Notes under the pieces: model-generated
What the model saw: the letters and a program-made list of their open reading frames with translations, nothing else
Told to the model about the DNA's origin: nothing
The model's database searches: none
Part shown: one piece after another, positions 27,896-37,079 of the stretch
Position numbering within the stretch: position 1 is the first letter of the stretch
How the letters are laid out: each line of letters opens with the position of its first letter
Program-made: the position numbers and the translations under genes
Source: an uncultured Flavobacteriales bacterium
GTDB taxonomy: Bacteria; Bacteroidota; Bacteroidia; Flavobacteriales_D; Parvicellaceae
NCBI GenBank assembly: GCA_943788115.1
Contig: CALSPA010000003.1
Coordinates: 1-64,000 of the forward strand
DNA: 64,000 nucleotides
Direction: 5' to 3'

Positions 27896-27920
27896 ACCTC
27901 GTAAAACGAGGTTTTTTTTT
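27896..27920 (+). terminator. Terminator of the signalling cluster
   Basis: A 7-bp stem (ACCTCGT / ACGAGGT) with an AAA loop is followed by nine T. It lies 19 bases after the small lipoprotein stop and 9 bases before the next ATG. Confidence 0.9.
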
Positions 27921-27928
27921 GCTTCAAA

Positions 27929-28477
27929 ATGAAGAAAAACTCTATAATTCCGTTAGCAATAGGGACATTAGTTGGGTTTCCATCGTTAGCTTTTGTTATT
28001 CACTATTTTTTATTTGACACTACCTTTATCTTACTATTTGTTTCTAGAACAAACTTAGTTTTAGAGCTTATTATAGGAACTATAAGCGGGGTAGGTTTCG
28101 GATATCTAGCTTGGCTCATTATATCTATGCCTTTTATGAAATCCGTCCTTCATAAATATAAAAATCTTATTAACACTTTTGAATTAGATGTATCATTAAT
28201 ATTCTTTGTCAGCTTTTGCGCTGGGTTTGGAGAAGAAATTTTATTTAGAGGCGTACTACAACCACATTTAGGGGTTTGGTTAACAGCCATAATATTTGTT
28301 GCAATTCACGGATATCTAAACCCTAAAAATTGGAAGATATCAGTATATGGCATTTACCTAACTATCGTCATTGGCATTGTAGGGTACTTATCTCAAAATT
28401 TCGGCTTAATTACCGCCATAATATCACACATGATGATAGATGTTATCTTATTTTATAAATTAAAAGAAACCAACTAA
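27929..28477 (+). CDS. CPBP family intramembrane glutamic protease (Abi/CAAX-type)
   Basis: 182 aa, integral membrane protein with about five helices. The catalytic signature EEILFRG (EExxxR) occurs in CAGFGEEILFRGVLQPHLG at about residues 94-112, the second motif (FVAIHGYLNP) supplies the conserved His, and the third (HMMIDVILF) the last His. CPBP proteins cleave peptide bonds within membranes; roles range from prenyl-protein processing to bacteriocin self-immunity. The target here is unknown. Its end overlaps convergent sufS by 4 bases. Confidence 0.9.
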   Translation: MKKNSIIPLAIGTLVGFPSLAFVIHYFLFDTTFILLFVSRTNLVLELIIGTISGVGFGYLAWLIISMPFMKSVLHKYKNLINTFELDVSLIFFVSFCAGFGEEILFRGVLQPHLGVWLTAIIFVAIHGYLNPKNWKISVYGIYLTIVIGIVGYLSQNFGLITAIISHMMIDVILFYKLKETN

Positions 28478-29700
28478 TTAAGCATTGATATAACTTTTTT
28501 CAAAGCTTTTATAAAATGCTTTATTTCTTCAATAGAATTGTAAAAAGAAAAACTAACTCTAGCCGTTCCAGGTATTTTGTAAAAATTCATTAGTGGCTGT
28601 GTGCAATGATGTCCTGTTCTAATGGCAATACCAAGTTGATCAAGGATAGTTCCAACATCAAATGGATGGGTTCCTTTAACAAGAAAAGAGATTACACTAG
28701 CTTTATGATTTGCTGTACCAATAATCTCAATTTCGTCAATTTTACCCATTTCATTAGTTGCAAAACTCAATAACTCTTGTTCTTGTTGTTGAATAAATTT
28801 GAACCCTAAATTTTGAACATATTCAATTGCAGAAGCCATTCCTATTACACCCGAAATGTTTGGTGTCCCAGCTTCAAATTTATGAGGAGGTTCGTTGTAT
28901 GTTGTTTTTTCAAAAGAAACTTCTTTTATCATGTCTCCACCCCCTTGATAGGGAGGCATTTGATCTAACCATTTTTTTTTAGCATAAAGCACACCGGTAC
29001 CAGTAGGTCCAAACAACTTATGACCACTAAAAACGAGGAAATCGCAATCGAGCTCTTTAACATCAATTTTCATATGAGCAACTGATTGAGCGGCATCAAT
29101 CAAAACAGCTATTCCTTTTGATTTAGCGAAAGTGATAATCTCTTCAATTGGGTTGATTGTTCCTAGTGTATTGGATATATGAGTGATTGAGATTAATTTA
29201 GTTCTATTGTTAACTTTTTCTTTAAGCTTATCTAATAACAGCTCCCCTTGATTATTTATGGGCGCAACAATTAATTTTGCATTCTTTTTTTGACATGCCA
29301 TTTGCCATGGAACAATATTACTATGATGCTCCATTGTAGAAATTATAATTTCATCCCCCTCATTTAAAAAAGCAGTAGTCCAGGATGAAGCAATAATATT
29401 TATGGCATCTGTAGTTCCTTTTGAAAATACTATTTCCTCTCTAGATTTTGCTCCAATAAATTGTTGAACAACATCCCTAGAATGTTCATATCTCTCTGTA
29501 GAAACCTGACTTAGATGATGAACACCTCTATGAACATTTGAATTTATTTCATTGTAATATTGGCTTATAGCACCCATTACAACTGAAGGTTTTTGTGTAG
29601 TAGCTCCATTATCGAAATAAATCAATGGCTTTCCATTAACTTTCTGATTTAAAATTGGAAAATCCTTTCTTATTTGTTCAATAGAGTTATTCATTTTCAC
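28474..29700 (-). CDS. sufS: Cysteine desulfurase SufS
   Basis: 408 aa (a second Met at residue 3 is an equally good start). It removes sulfur from cysteine for Fe-S cluster assembly. PLP-binding Lys lies in FLVFSGHKLFGPTGTGVLY (about residues 221-239), the PLP-stacking His in STMEHHSNIVPWQ (about 121-133), and the active-site Cys in RTGHHCTQPLM (about 361-371), the SufS pattern with T in place of the usual A. SufB, C, D and E are not in this window, so the suf genes are split or lie elsewhere. Confidence 0.95.
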   Translation of the reverse strand: MKMNNSIEQIRKDFPILNQKVNGKPLIYFDNGATTQKPSVVMGAISQYYNEINSNVHRGVHHLSQVSTERYEHSRDVVQQFIGAKSREEIVFSKGTTDAINIIASSWTTAFLNEGDEIIISTMEHHSNIVPWQMACQKKNAKLIVAPINNQGELLLDKLKEKVNNRTKLISITHISNTLGTINPIEEIITFAKSKGIAVLIDAAQSVAHMKIDVKELDCDFLVFSGHKLFGPTGTGVLYAKKKWLDQMPPYQGGGDMIKEVSFEKTTYNEPPHKFEAGTPNISGVIGMASAIEYVQNLGFKFIQQQEQELLSFATNEMGKIDEIEIIGTANHKASVISFLVKGTHPFDVGTILDQLGIAIRTGHHCTQPLMNFYKIPGTARVSFSFYNSIEEIKHFIKALKKVISMLN

Positions 29701-29721
29701 CTTTTAAACAAATATAAGCTA

Positions 29722-32385
29722 TTAATACCCCTCAGGTGATATTGTATAAGCAATTATCTTGCCTTTATAAACCGTAACTAACTCTAGCAAGCCATCTCTA
29801 TTCAAATCACCAATTACAGATTTCAAAGACCCTGGAACGGGGAAAACATCATTAGCACTTAAATTAGAATCAAATAAGTATATTTCTTCCTGTTTATTGT
29901 TTTCAATTAAAATGTATTTTTCTGACTCACCTAGAATAGTCAAGTTCTCATCAACTTGAAAATTAAAACTCTCAAATATTCCTAATTTTTTATCAGGTCC
30001 ATAGTTCGCTATTTTTTCAGCTATACTAACAACGTATTCGAAAATACCATTTCCAGAAAAATCAACAACATGGATTAATGGCGATTCATTAGAATATGAA
30101 GAATCAAGGGCAATTTTTTCGGCAAAGTTTCCAGACAGTGCCTTTTCAACAACTCTAGAAGAGCTATCTATATAAATCAACTTAGAGTCTTCAACAGATT
30201 TGCCTTTACTAAACTGAATCTCTTCAGATTTTAAGTCAAGTAAAGAAAAAGAAGGATTATATCTAGTCTCTCCTCTTCTATTTAAAAAATACATCTCCCC
30301 AGATTTATCATAAAAAAACAAGTAATCTTTTCCTGAAATTGAAAAATATTTAATCGATGTGGTCACTCTCTTTTTTGCTTGAAATATATTCCATCCATTA
30401 ACTTCTTTACCTTCTCCATTATAATTGTATATTTTATTGTCTGCACAAGCAATTAAAATTCTATAATCTAATTTTCCATCATAATCTATTACAGACACAG
30501 AATTTGTTGCCTCTGATTTTAATGCAATAGGGTTGTCAAAAACTTGCTTACCGTTTATATCTAGTAAATAAATATGTGTTTTAGTATTAAAAAGCATTTG
30601 CCACTTACCATTTTTGTAAAGATCTATTTGCTTCACATCCCCCATGATTTGACCATCAATTTTCTTTGACCATTTTATTCTACCATTAGCACTAATTAAA
30701 TGAATTTTGTTATTTAATTCTTGTACTAAAACTTCCGATGTATTTGTTCTATGATTTTTACATAATTGAGGCTTGATAGAAATACTATCTAAATCTAACA
30801 ACCACAAATATTTTGATTCCTCCATGTTTGATTGTCCAATTGACATAACAAAAGAATGATGACGGCTTTCCTGTTCTAAAGAAGAAGATTCAACAGCCAA
30901 TCCATCAACCTTATTAAAAATACTAGATAAACCCATCGACTCTAAACTCATACTCTGCTTTATTGAAGCATTTAACAACTTAAGCATTGTTTCACCAGAT
31001 ATAAACAGTTCTTTACTAGTGTGAGAAGAAAGATATTGATTAGAAAACCTACGGTACAAACTATTCTCTTTAGAATTAGAATTTCTAGATAAATCTTTAA
31101 TTATTTTAATCAATCCCTCTTTAGATGAAATAACAAAATAATTTTCAATTAGAATTAAATATCTATTCTTATCAGGAAGATCAAACCCAAAGAAATTAAC
31201 AAAATCTAAATCAGAAAGTACAAGGGCCTCAAATCCATTTGATAAAACAATTGAGGTGTCCACATTATATACTTTTTTCAATAAATCAAATGCGTTAACA
31301 GAACCCAATTCTTCAACAAAAACAGCTTCATGTAATTGTCTTAAATTATCTTTAAAACAAACTTTAACAACTTCATTTCCAAGCAATTTTTTCAGCTCTT
31401 GATCTAGTTGACAGTTACATTTGTTCTCAATGTCTTCAATTGACAGCCTAGAACTCTTTAAAAGAGAATTTATGTCTTTAATTGAATGCCGCTCCAACGA
31501 TGAAATATTAGATGGGAATTGGCCATCTCCTTGCTTACTAATCGACTCTTGAAAAGGAAGATAGTCAGGCCTTAGAGTATCCATAGATAATGCAGACAAC
31601 CCGGACAACATAATACTATTGGGCTTTAATAGTAGGTCTAGTTCAATCCAATCAAGAAATTCATTTGAGCTACTAATTTGACTTACAAATTGTTCATTAA
31701 AAAAATTATTCAAAAATCCAGTCAATTGCTTTTTTTGAAAAAAAAGATGGAAATTACTAGAAGGACTTGCTGACAAGCGCAATTGTGAAAAAGTAGTGTT
31801 AGTTAACAAATTTGTATTGCTTTCTAATTGTAACAATGATTTATTCATTAATTCTTCAGAAGAGGTTATAAGAAAAAATGGTTCTTGATATGAAACAAAA
31901 TATTTTGAAGAATCAATCGACAGTTCTATAAATTCTGAAGATTTTATATTTATAGTAGAAGACTTTTGCGCTATTGAATTAAAAAAATCAACAACACTTT
32001 CATAGTCAATCAACTCGCAATTTGTAACTGTCAAAAAATCATAAGTTTCACTGTATGGATGAACACTTATGACTGTGTTTTTATCAATGAACAATCTTTG
32101 TAAAGCACTAGTCTCTGATATTATTGAATCCACCTTTTTAAGATGAACATCAATAGAATTAACTTTTTCATTTGCAAGAAATTCTTTCCAGATTAAGTTA
32201 GTTTCAGAAAATGTAGACCAAACTTGTTGTAATTCATTACTCTCTAAAATAATTGCAGCATCTAGAGGAATCGCTGCAAAAGGATCTTGCTGTTTTAACA
32301 ATGCATTATTTAGCTGCTGAAAAACAGAATAGCATAAAAAGCCGCAAAGAAATGTTAATATTGTTATGATAGTAAGTCTATACAA
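29722..32385 (-). CDS. Large envelope-anchored protein, DUF3352-like, with C-terminal propeller-like repeats
   Basis: 887 aa. One N-terminal hydrophobic helix (LTIITILTFLCGFLCYSVF) anchors it or serves as an uncleaved signal. Residues about 30-520 resemble the DUF3352 class (FAAIPLDAAIILESNEL, then paired alpha/beta units). From about 545 on there are repeated units of the kind seen in PQQ/FG-GAP propellers (VQELNNKIHLISANGRIKWS, DLNRDGLLELVTVYKGKIIA). No enzyme motif recognised. It precedes sufS by 21 bases in the same direction, but a functional link is not evident. Family assignment is tentative. Confidence 0.6.
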   Translation of the reverse strand: MYRLTIITILTFLCGFLCYSVFQQLNNALLKQQDPFAAIPLDAAIILESNELQQVWSTFSETNLIWKEFLANEKVNSIDVHLKKVDSIISETSALQRLFIDKNTVISVHPYSETYDFLTVTNCELIDYESVVDFFNSIAQKSSTINIKSSEFIELSIDSSKYFVSYQEPFFLITSSEELMNKSLLQLESNTNLLTNTTFSQLRLSASPSSNFHLFFQKKQLTGFLNNFFNEQFVSQISSSNEFLDWIELDLLLKPNSIMLSGLSALSMDTLRPDYLPFQESISKQGDGQFPSNISSLERHSIKDINSLLKSSRLSIEDIENKCNCQLDQELKKLLGNEVVKVCFKDNLRQLHEAVFVEELGSVNAFDLLKKVYNVDTSIVLSNGFEALVLSDLDFVNFFGFDLPDKNRYLILIENYFVISSKEGLIKIIKDLSRNSNSKENSLYRRFSNQYLSSHTSKELFISGETMLKLLNASIKQSMSLESMGLSSIFNKVDGLAVESSSLEQESRHHSFVMSIGQSNMEESKYLWLLDLDSISIKPQLCKNHRTNTSEVLVQELNNKIHLISANGRIKWSKKIDGQIMGDVKQIDLYKNGKWQMLFNTKTHIYLLDINGKQVFDNPIALKSEATNSVSVIDYDGKLDYRILIACADNKIYNYNGEGKEVNGWNIFQAKKRVTTSIKYFSISGKDYLFFYDKSGEMYFLNRRGETRYNPSFSLLDLKSEEIQFSKGKSVEDSKLIYIDSSSRVVEKALSGNFAEKIALDSSYSNESPLIHVVDFSGNGIFEYVVSIAEKIANYGPDKKLGIFESFNFQVDENLTILGESEKYILIENNKQEEIYLFDSNLSANDVFPVPGSLKSVIGDLNRDGLLELVTVYKGKIIAYTISPEGY

Positions 32386-32481
32386 TTGAAATAGTTATAA
32401 AATCAAAAATAACTTTATCCCTATTAAACATCACTAAGTCTAAGCCAAATATATACACAATTGTCTGTGTATTGAAAGTGA

Positions 32482-33498
32482 TTATTTAAAAAATATGGCA
32501 TGAGGGTTAATCCCTAACGTGGTAGAATCCAAAGCATCTCCTTGAGAATTAAATCTAAATAGTTTACCTGCCTGAACAAAATCAATTGCATCTGAAATGT
32601 AAATATCATTTGAATTTGGATGCACACCTAGCCCGTAGAAATAACCAGAACCTGAATTAACAATTGAATTAATCACACTAGTTTGATCAACATCCAAATT
32701 ATTCACTCCATTAGCTAGCCAATAAAGCTTATCTAAATCGTTATTTATACATAATTCTGAAGCTGAAGAATTAAGTTGAATAACTTGCTCTGTCACAAAA
32801 GTAGATAAATCAATCCTTTCCAATGTCCCATCATTTGCTCCCCAATTCCCAGAACAAATCACCCACATTTTGTTGTTTTTATCCAAAACTAAATCTAAAG
32901 GCGATGCAGCTGTTGAAATTGAATCTACTAATTCGTGAGTTGAAACATCAATCTTGTATATCAAACTTGCACCTGGACAAGAAACATAGGCATAATTGTT
33001 TTGAACTAACACAGCTTCAGTCCAACCTGAAACAACTATATTACTAGTAATATTCTTAGTGTTCAAATCTACAACTTGAATAGAGCTTGAATAAAGATCT
33101 GTAACATAAGCATTATAATTACTAATTTTCACTATTTCCCTAGGGCTAGTAAATCCAGTAATCACTCCTTGAGATATAAAATTGGCAGAATCTATTATTT
33201 CTATTTTTCCAGAATTATTTACAACTATATATAAGTTTTCATCTATTGAAGCTATAGATTGCACAACATCTCCAAGTGAATAATTATTTTGTTGATCAAA
33301 ATAATTATTCAACCCTTCGTTAGAAGATGAACTATATAAAGAAAGGGAACCATTTCCTGTTCCAAAATTACCCTCACAAGCGATCAAAACATCATAGAAA
33401 GCTTCAGTTTCTGTTGAATTATTATTTGTTTGAGGACCAACATCTTTTCTACAAGAAAAGAAAGATGTAACTACTAGTACTAAAAGGATTTTTTTCAT
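32482..33498 (-). CDS. BtuG-like surface propeller lipoprotein (YncE/DUF5074 type)
   Basis: 338 aa. Lipoprotein signal MKKILLVLVVTSFFSC with lipobox Cys at residue 16, then a YncE-like seven-bladed beta-propeller: repeated blades such as IASIDENLYIVVNNSGKIEI, ISNYNAYVTDLYSSSIQVV and LDKNNKMWVICSGNWGANDG. In Bacteroides, BtuG is a surface propeller lipoprotein that captures vitamin B12 and sits on BtuB. Here the gene follows a btuB gene by 6 bases and lies downstream of a cobalamin riboswitch, which strongly supports the same role. The assignment rests on architecture and context. Confidence 0.8.
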   Translation of the reverse strand: MKKILLVLVVTSFFSCRKDVGPQTNNNSTETEAFYDVLIACEGNFGTGNGSLSLYSSSSNEGLNNYFDQQNNYSLGDVVQSIASIDENLYIVVNNSGKIEIIDSANFISQGVITGFTSPREIVKISNYNAYVTDLYSSSIQVVDLNTKNITSNIVVSGWTEAVLVQNNYAYVSCPGASLIYKIDVSTHELVDSISTAASPLDLVLDKNNKMWVICSGNWGANDGTLERIDLSTFVTEQVIQLNSSASELCINNDLDKLYWLANGVNNLDVDQTSVINSIVNSGSGYFYGLGVHPNSNDIYISDAIDFVQAGKLFRFNSQGDALDSTTLGINPHAIFFK

Positions 33499-33504
33499 GA
33501 TTAT

Positions 33505-35409
33505 TTATTTTTTTAGGTTTATTTTAAGATTTAATAGGAAGTGGGTTCCAGGCATGGGCCTATTTGCAACAACATGATAATCTTCATTAAAAAGATTAAT
33601 AATTTTTAAACCCGCTACTAATTGTTTACCAGTAATGAAATTACTACTCCAATCAATTCCGATATCAGCTGGAAAGTAATGGGGTAAAAAACTATTGTTG
33701 TCACTATCAATATAAACGCTTCCAACAAGAGACTGACTATAAAAAAATCTAAACTTCTTATATACCAATTCAACATCAAGCTGTGCTTGATGAGCTGGAA
33801 CATAAATAAGTTGTTTGTTTATAGAAGCATCATTAATGTTAAAAGAATGAATTGTAGTTGCATTTAGATAATTATATTGAATGTCTAATTCAAAATTGAC
33901 ATCTTTTAAAGAAACATCAAATTCAAGTTTAGACTCAAGTCCATAACGTTGAACTTCCTTTACATTTTCGGGAGACCACAACCCATTATTCATGGGGTAC
34001 CATATTATCCAATTAGAAGTTCGACCAAAAAATATTGAGGAAGAAAACATTAAATTTTCAGAAATATAAATCCGATTGTTGTTTTCAATTTCAAAACCAT
34101 TTTCTGGCAATAAATCAGGATTTCCGCCCGGGACCCAAAAACGATCATTTAACGTAGGAATTCTTGATGTTTTAGATGCATTAAATTGTGTATTCCATTT
34201 GCCATTTTTAAAGAAAGATTTTTTAAGTCCTATAGATGGGTTAGGAGAAAGAAAATTAAAATCTAGTAACTCTTGTCTTACAGCTAAATGATAATCTATT
34301 TTATTGATTTTTTGCTCCCACTTAACAAATAATGAAGATGTATTCTGACTTGAAACTTCTTCATAATAATCTGATTCAGCAATATCTTCTCGAATCATTA
34401 TAAATGCTTGTATTTTACCATTAATAGGTTTCAGATCTCTTGTTACTCTGTAATTGGCATGTAAAGAATTAATATTAAAATTCGAGAAAATACCCAAGGC
34501 AGTATCATTATAATTCATCAATTCATTAACAAAACCAACTTTCAAATCATGTCTTAGGTTTTTGCTTTTATTTTTAAACCCAATTAAAGTTTTAATTTGT
34601 TCATCATTTTGAAATTCTCCATTGTTAACAGCTCCAATTATAGATGCAATTTGCCTCCAACTATTTAGGTAATTTAATTTGAAATCTAATTGGCTTTTTT
34701 TATTAATCAACCAACCTATTTCTTGCATGAAAAAATGTTGATTCAATGATGCATTTTCTCTAATTAAATATTGTTCATTGGGGCTTGACACGTCTTTATA
34801 AGAGAAATTATTGAACGCAAAACGATGCAAATAGCCAGTAGAAAAATAAATTTTATCAGTAGAATAATTCATTTTCAAAATCGTCCTCTTAATACCGAAT
34901 GAACCTAAAACTTGCTGTGCGCTAAGAGCAATTCCCTTTTGAAAAAAGGAATTGGAATTCAAGCAAACAGCACCACCAATACCACCAGTTCCAGATGATA
35001 GACTAGCACCCCCCTTTTTTATTAATAGTGAATTATAAAAATCTATTGGCAATAACGTTAAATCTGTAACTCCAATAGAGGCAGTATTAACTGGAATACC
35101 ATTCCAGAACACCTGAGTTTGATTAGCACTTGAACCTCTTATGGATAAAGTTGCCAAATTACCAGCACCATATTGTTTTACAAATAAACCGTTAGACTTA
35201 CCTAGCAATTCTTCTGTAGTTTGACCAAAATATTTTGCCAATGCAGACGAATCAACATCAATTACAGAAAATGTGCTAACTCCTTCTTCTAACTTAGAGT
35301 CAAAGACAATATGTTCAGTTAGAGTATCAGATTGTGATATTACATTGCGAAAGGCCATCGTTAAGACGAGGCTACAAAAAAAATATTTTAAAACTAATTT
35401 TTTAATCAC
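33505..35409 (-). CDS. btuB: TonB-dependent cobalamin receptor BtuB
   Basis: 634 aa. After a signal peptide (about residues 1-25, ending near VIS) comes a plug domain with SNGLFVKQYGAGNLATLSIRG and the GASLSSGTGGIGGAV segment, then a 22-strand-type barrel ending in FLLNLKINLKK. Similar length to BtuB (about 600). The specificity for cobalamin comes from context: a cobalamin riboswitch lies about 110 bases upstream on the same strand and a BtuG-like lipoprotein gene follows. No carboxypeptidase-like N-terminal domain is present, unlike SusC. Confidence 0.88.
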   Translation of the reverse strand: MIKKLVLKYFFCSLVLTMAFRNVISQSDTLTEHIVFDSKLEEGVSTFSVIDVDSSALAKYFGQTTEELLGKSNGLFVKQYGAGNLATLSIRGSSANQTQVFWNGIPVNTASIGVTDLTLLPIDFYNSLLIKKGGASLSSGTGGIGGAVCLNSNSFFQKGIALSAQQVLGSFGIKRTILKMNYSTDKIYFSTGYLHRFAFNNFSYKDVSSPNEQYLIRENASLNQHFFMQEIGWLINKKSQLDFKLNYLNSWRQIASIIGAVNNGEFQNDEQIKTLIGFKNKSKNLRHDLKVGFVNELMNYNDTALGIFSNFNINSLHANYRVTRDLKPINGKIQAFIMIREDIAESDYYEEVSSQNTSSLFVKWEQKINKIDYHLAVRQELLDFNFLSPNPSIGLKKSFFKNGKWNTQFNASKTSRIPTLNDRFWVPGGNPDLLPENGFEIENNNRIYISENLMFSSSIFFGRTSNWIIWYPMNNGLWSPENVKEVQRYGLESKLEFDVSLKDVNFELDIQYNYLNATTIHSFNINDASINKQLIYVPAHQAQLDVELVYKKFRFFYSQSLVGSVYIDSDNNSFLPHYFPADIGIDWSSNFITGKQLVAGLKIINLFNEDYHVVANRPMPGTHFLLNLKINLKK

Positions 35410-35450
35410 TAACTAATTTTAAAAGCTTATAGAGAAACAGTACAAGAGTC

Positions 35451-35475
35451 CAACTTCATTAGAACAATGAAGTTG
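35451..35475 (-). promoter_or_regulatory. Hairpin between riboswitch aptamer and btuB start
   Basis: A perfect 10-bp inverted repeat (CAACTTCATT / AATGAAGTTG) with a 5-nt loop lies between the aptamer and the btuB ATG. No T run follows on the minus strand, so it is not a standard terminator. It could be part of the expression platform. Confidence 0.6.
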
Positions 35476-35517
35476 TTAAACCCTATGCCTTTTACCCGAA
35501 AGCTTAGTTTTTGTTAA

Positions 35518-35643
35518 AAGGCAGGTCTTCTGACTTACTTCACACTACAAGTCTTCCCAATTATTATCAGTGACAAATACGTAGTGCTGCTACTAAAGAT
35601 TACAGCTGCGGGAACAGTTCAGGCATCTCACCTGATTCCCTTT
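35518..35643 (-). promoter_or_regulatory. Cobalamin (B12) riboswitch
   Basis: On the minus strand the aptamer reads in the expected order: GGGAATCAGGTGAGATGCC at the 5' side, CCCGCAGCTGTAA in the centre, and AGAAGACCTGCC at the 3' side. These match the conserved boxes of the cobalamin riboswitch class (GGGAA..GGTG, CCCGCaaCTGTaA, GAcCTGCC). B12 binding is expected to reduce expression of btuB and the BtuG-like gene downstream. Confidence 0.95.
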
Positions 35644-35690
35644 TAATTCTACTTTACAGTAGAAACCAAATAACAAAACAAAACTAGTAA

Positions 35691-36220
35691 TTAATTGGAA
35701 GAAACAAATTTTAGTGAAGGAATTTTTGATTCAGCAAATGAAAAGGAGGAAAATAGTACAGCATTAAAACAAATGTCTCCAATAAGAGTGTTTTTAAAGA
35801 AGGGAATACCCATATAATAACATTCAATAAGCCCAGAAAAAGAAGATGGATAAAAACTTCCTTGAGCCCAAACAGCAAAATTTGTTATGAGGAAAAACAA
35901 AATTGATCCTAAAATAGATAGGCCCAAAACATTACCAACATTTAATTTTTTCATACTTATTCCTAAAACAACAACAAGGAAAAAACTTAAATATACCGCC
36001 CAAATCATAGAATGAAAACCAATAAAAATATCAGAAATAATAATTGCTGAAATGGGTATAATAAATGCTAATTTTCTATTTTTCATAAAAGCACCAGCAA
36101 AAAGAGCTGTTGCAGCAATTGGAGAAAAATTTGGATTTCAGAAAAATAAATATTTAAAAACGCTAAACAAAAAACAATAGCAGTTAGCACAATTACTCTA
36201 ACTTTATTTACACTTTTCAT
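35691..36220 (-). CDS. Membrane protein next to B12 locus, DUF6580/ECF S-component-like, one frameshift
   Basis: The track ORF starts at 36086, but the ATG at 36220 (MKSVNKVRVIVLTAIVF) opens a frame that joins it if one A is restored near 36133 (SENPNFSPIAATALFAGAF); this makes about 176 aa and five to six hydrophobic helices. NPNFSPIAATALFAGAF and the IIISDIFIGFHSMIWAVYLSF segment are characteristic of DUF6580 proteins, which resemble substrate-binding subunits of ECF transporters. Located directly upstream of the riboswitch and btuB on the same strand. A role in B12 or precursor transport across the inner membrane is inferred from position only. Confidence 0.7.
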
Positions 36221-36479
36221 ATGACTTATTTTTGTCAAAAATAGAAAGAATTAGTAAAAACTCTTAACTAATTAAATTAATGTTATGTGAAATTAACATA
36301 TAAATAGGTCTTTTTTTTGTTTTGTTTGATTATTATTTAAATACTTTTTGCACGAACTCAACAGATAAAAAAATTAAAAAAAAGAAAAGTAATTCAAAAT
36401 TGATTGTGGATAGTTTATTTATTTACATGTAAAATTTACACGTTTTTATAGAATTTTTACATATCACTATTCCTAATAG

Positions 36480-37079
36480 ATGAAAGATCAAGACAACAGT
36501 ATAGGCTTATTTCCTTTAAGAGTTTTTTTACTTCCGGGTGAACAAACTACTCTTCATATATATGAACCAAGATACCTTCAACTAATTAACGAATGTCATA
36601 AATCTGATAGTTATTTTGGAATACCTTTTCAGGGTAAAACAACATTGAGTGAATTTGGATCTTTAGTGAAAATTGTTCAAGTTTTAAAAAATTACGAAAA
36701 TGGGGAGTTGGACATTTTAGTTGAATGTGATCAAAATTTTAAGATAAATCAGTTTGAAGCCAAGAAAGAAAATAAATTATATCCATCAGGAACAATTTCT
36801 TTAATAAAAGACGTTGCTTTTATTCCTGAAAAGGCGTTACTAAATCAAGTTTCAATGTATTTACAACTACTTCTAGACAAAGACATTACAAGCGAATTAA
36901 GTGAGTTGTTATCTGAAAAAAACATCATAAAAGTTGTTAACCTTTCTGACGATGAAAAAATTAAATTTTTACGCTACAGTAATGAACGCAAAAATGAGTT
37001 TCTTTTGAGAAAAATAAAATTCATGCTTATACTATTAAAACAGGAGAAAAAAGTAGAGCAAAATTTTTATTTAAATTAA
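36480..37079 (+). CDS. LON substrate-binding domain protein
   Basis: 199 aa. It starts with the Lon N-terminal domain pattern LFPLRVFLLPGEQTTLHIYEPRYLQLI (core FPL..FLLPG...L.IFEPRY) and has no ATPase or protease domain. Stand-alone LON domains of this kind are common in Bacteroidota; they bind unstructured polypeptides, and the exact role is unknown. It converges on the glycosyltransferase gene with a 4-base overlap. The 259-base region upstream (36221-36479) is very AT-rich and shows no gene. Confidence 0.88.
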   Translation: MKDQDNSIGLFPLRVFLLPGEQTTLHIYEPRYLQLINECHKSDSYFGIPFQGKTTLSEFGSLVKIVQVLKNYENGELDILVECDQNFKINQFEAKKENKLYPSGTISLIKDVAFIPEKALLNQVSMYLQLLLDKDITSELSELLSEKNIIKVVNLSDDEKIKFLRYSNERKNEFLLRKIKFMLILLKQEKKVEQNFYLN

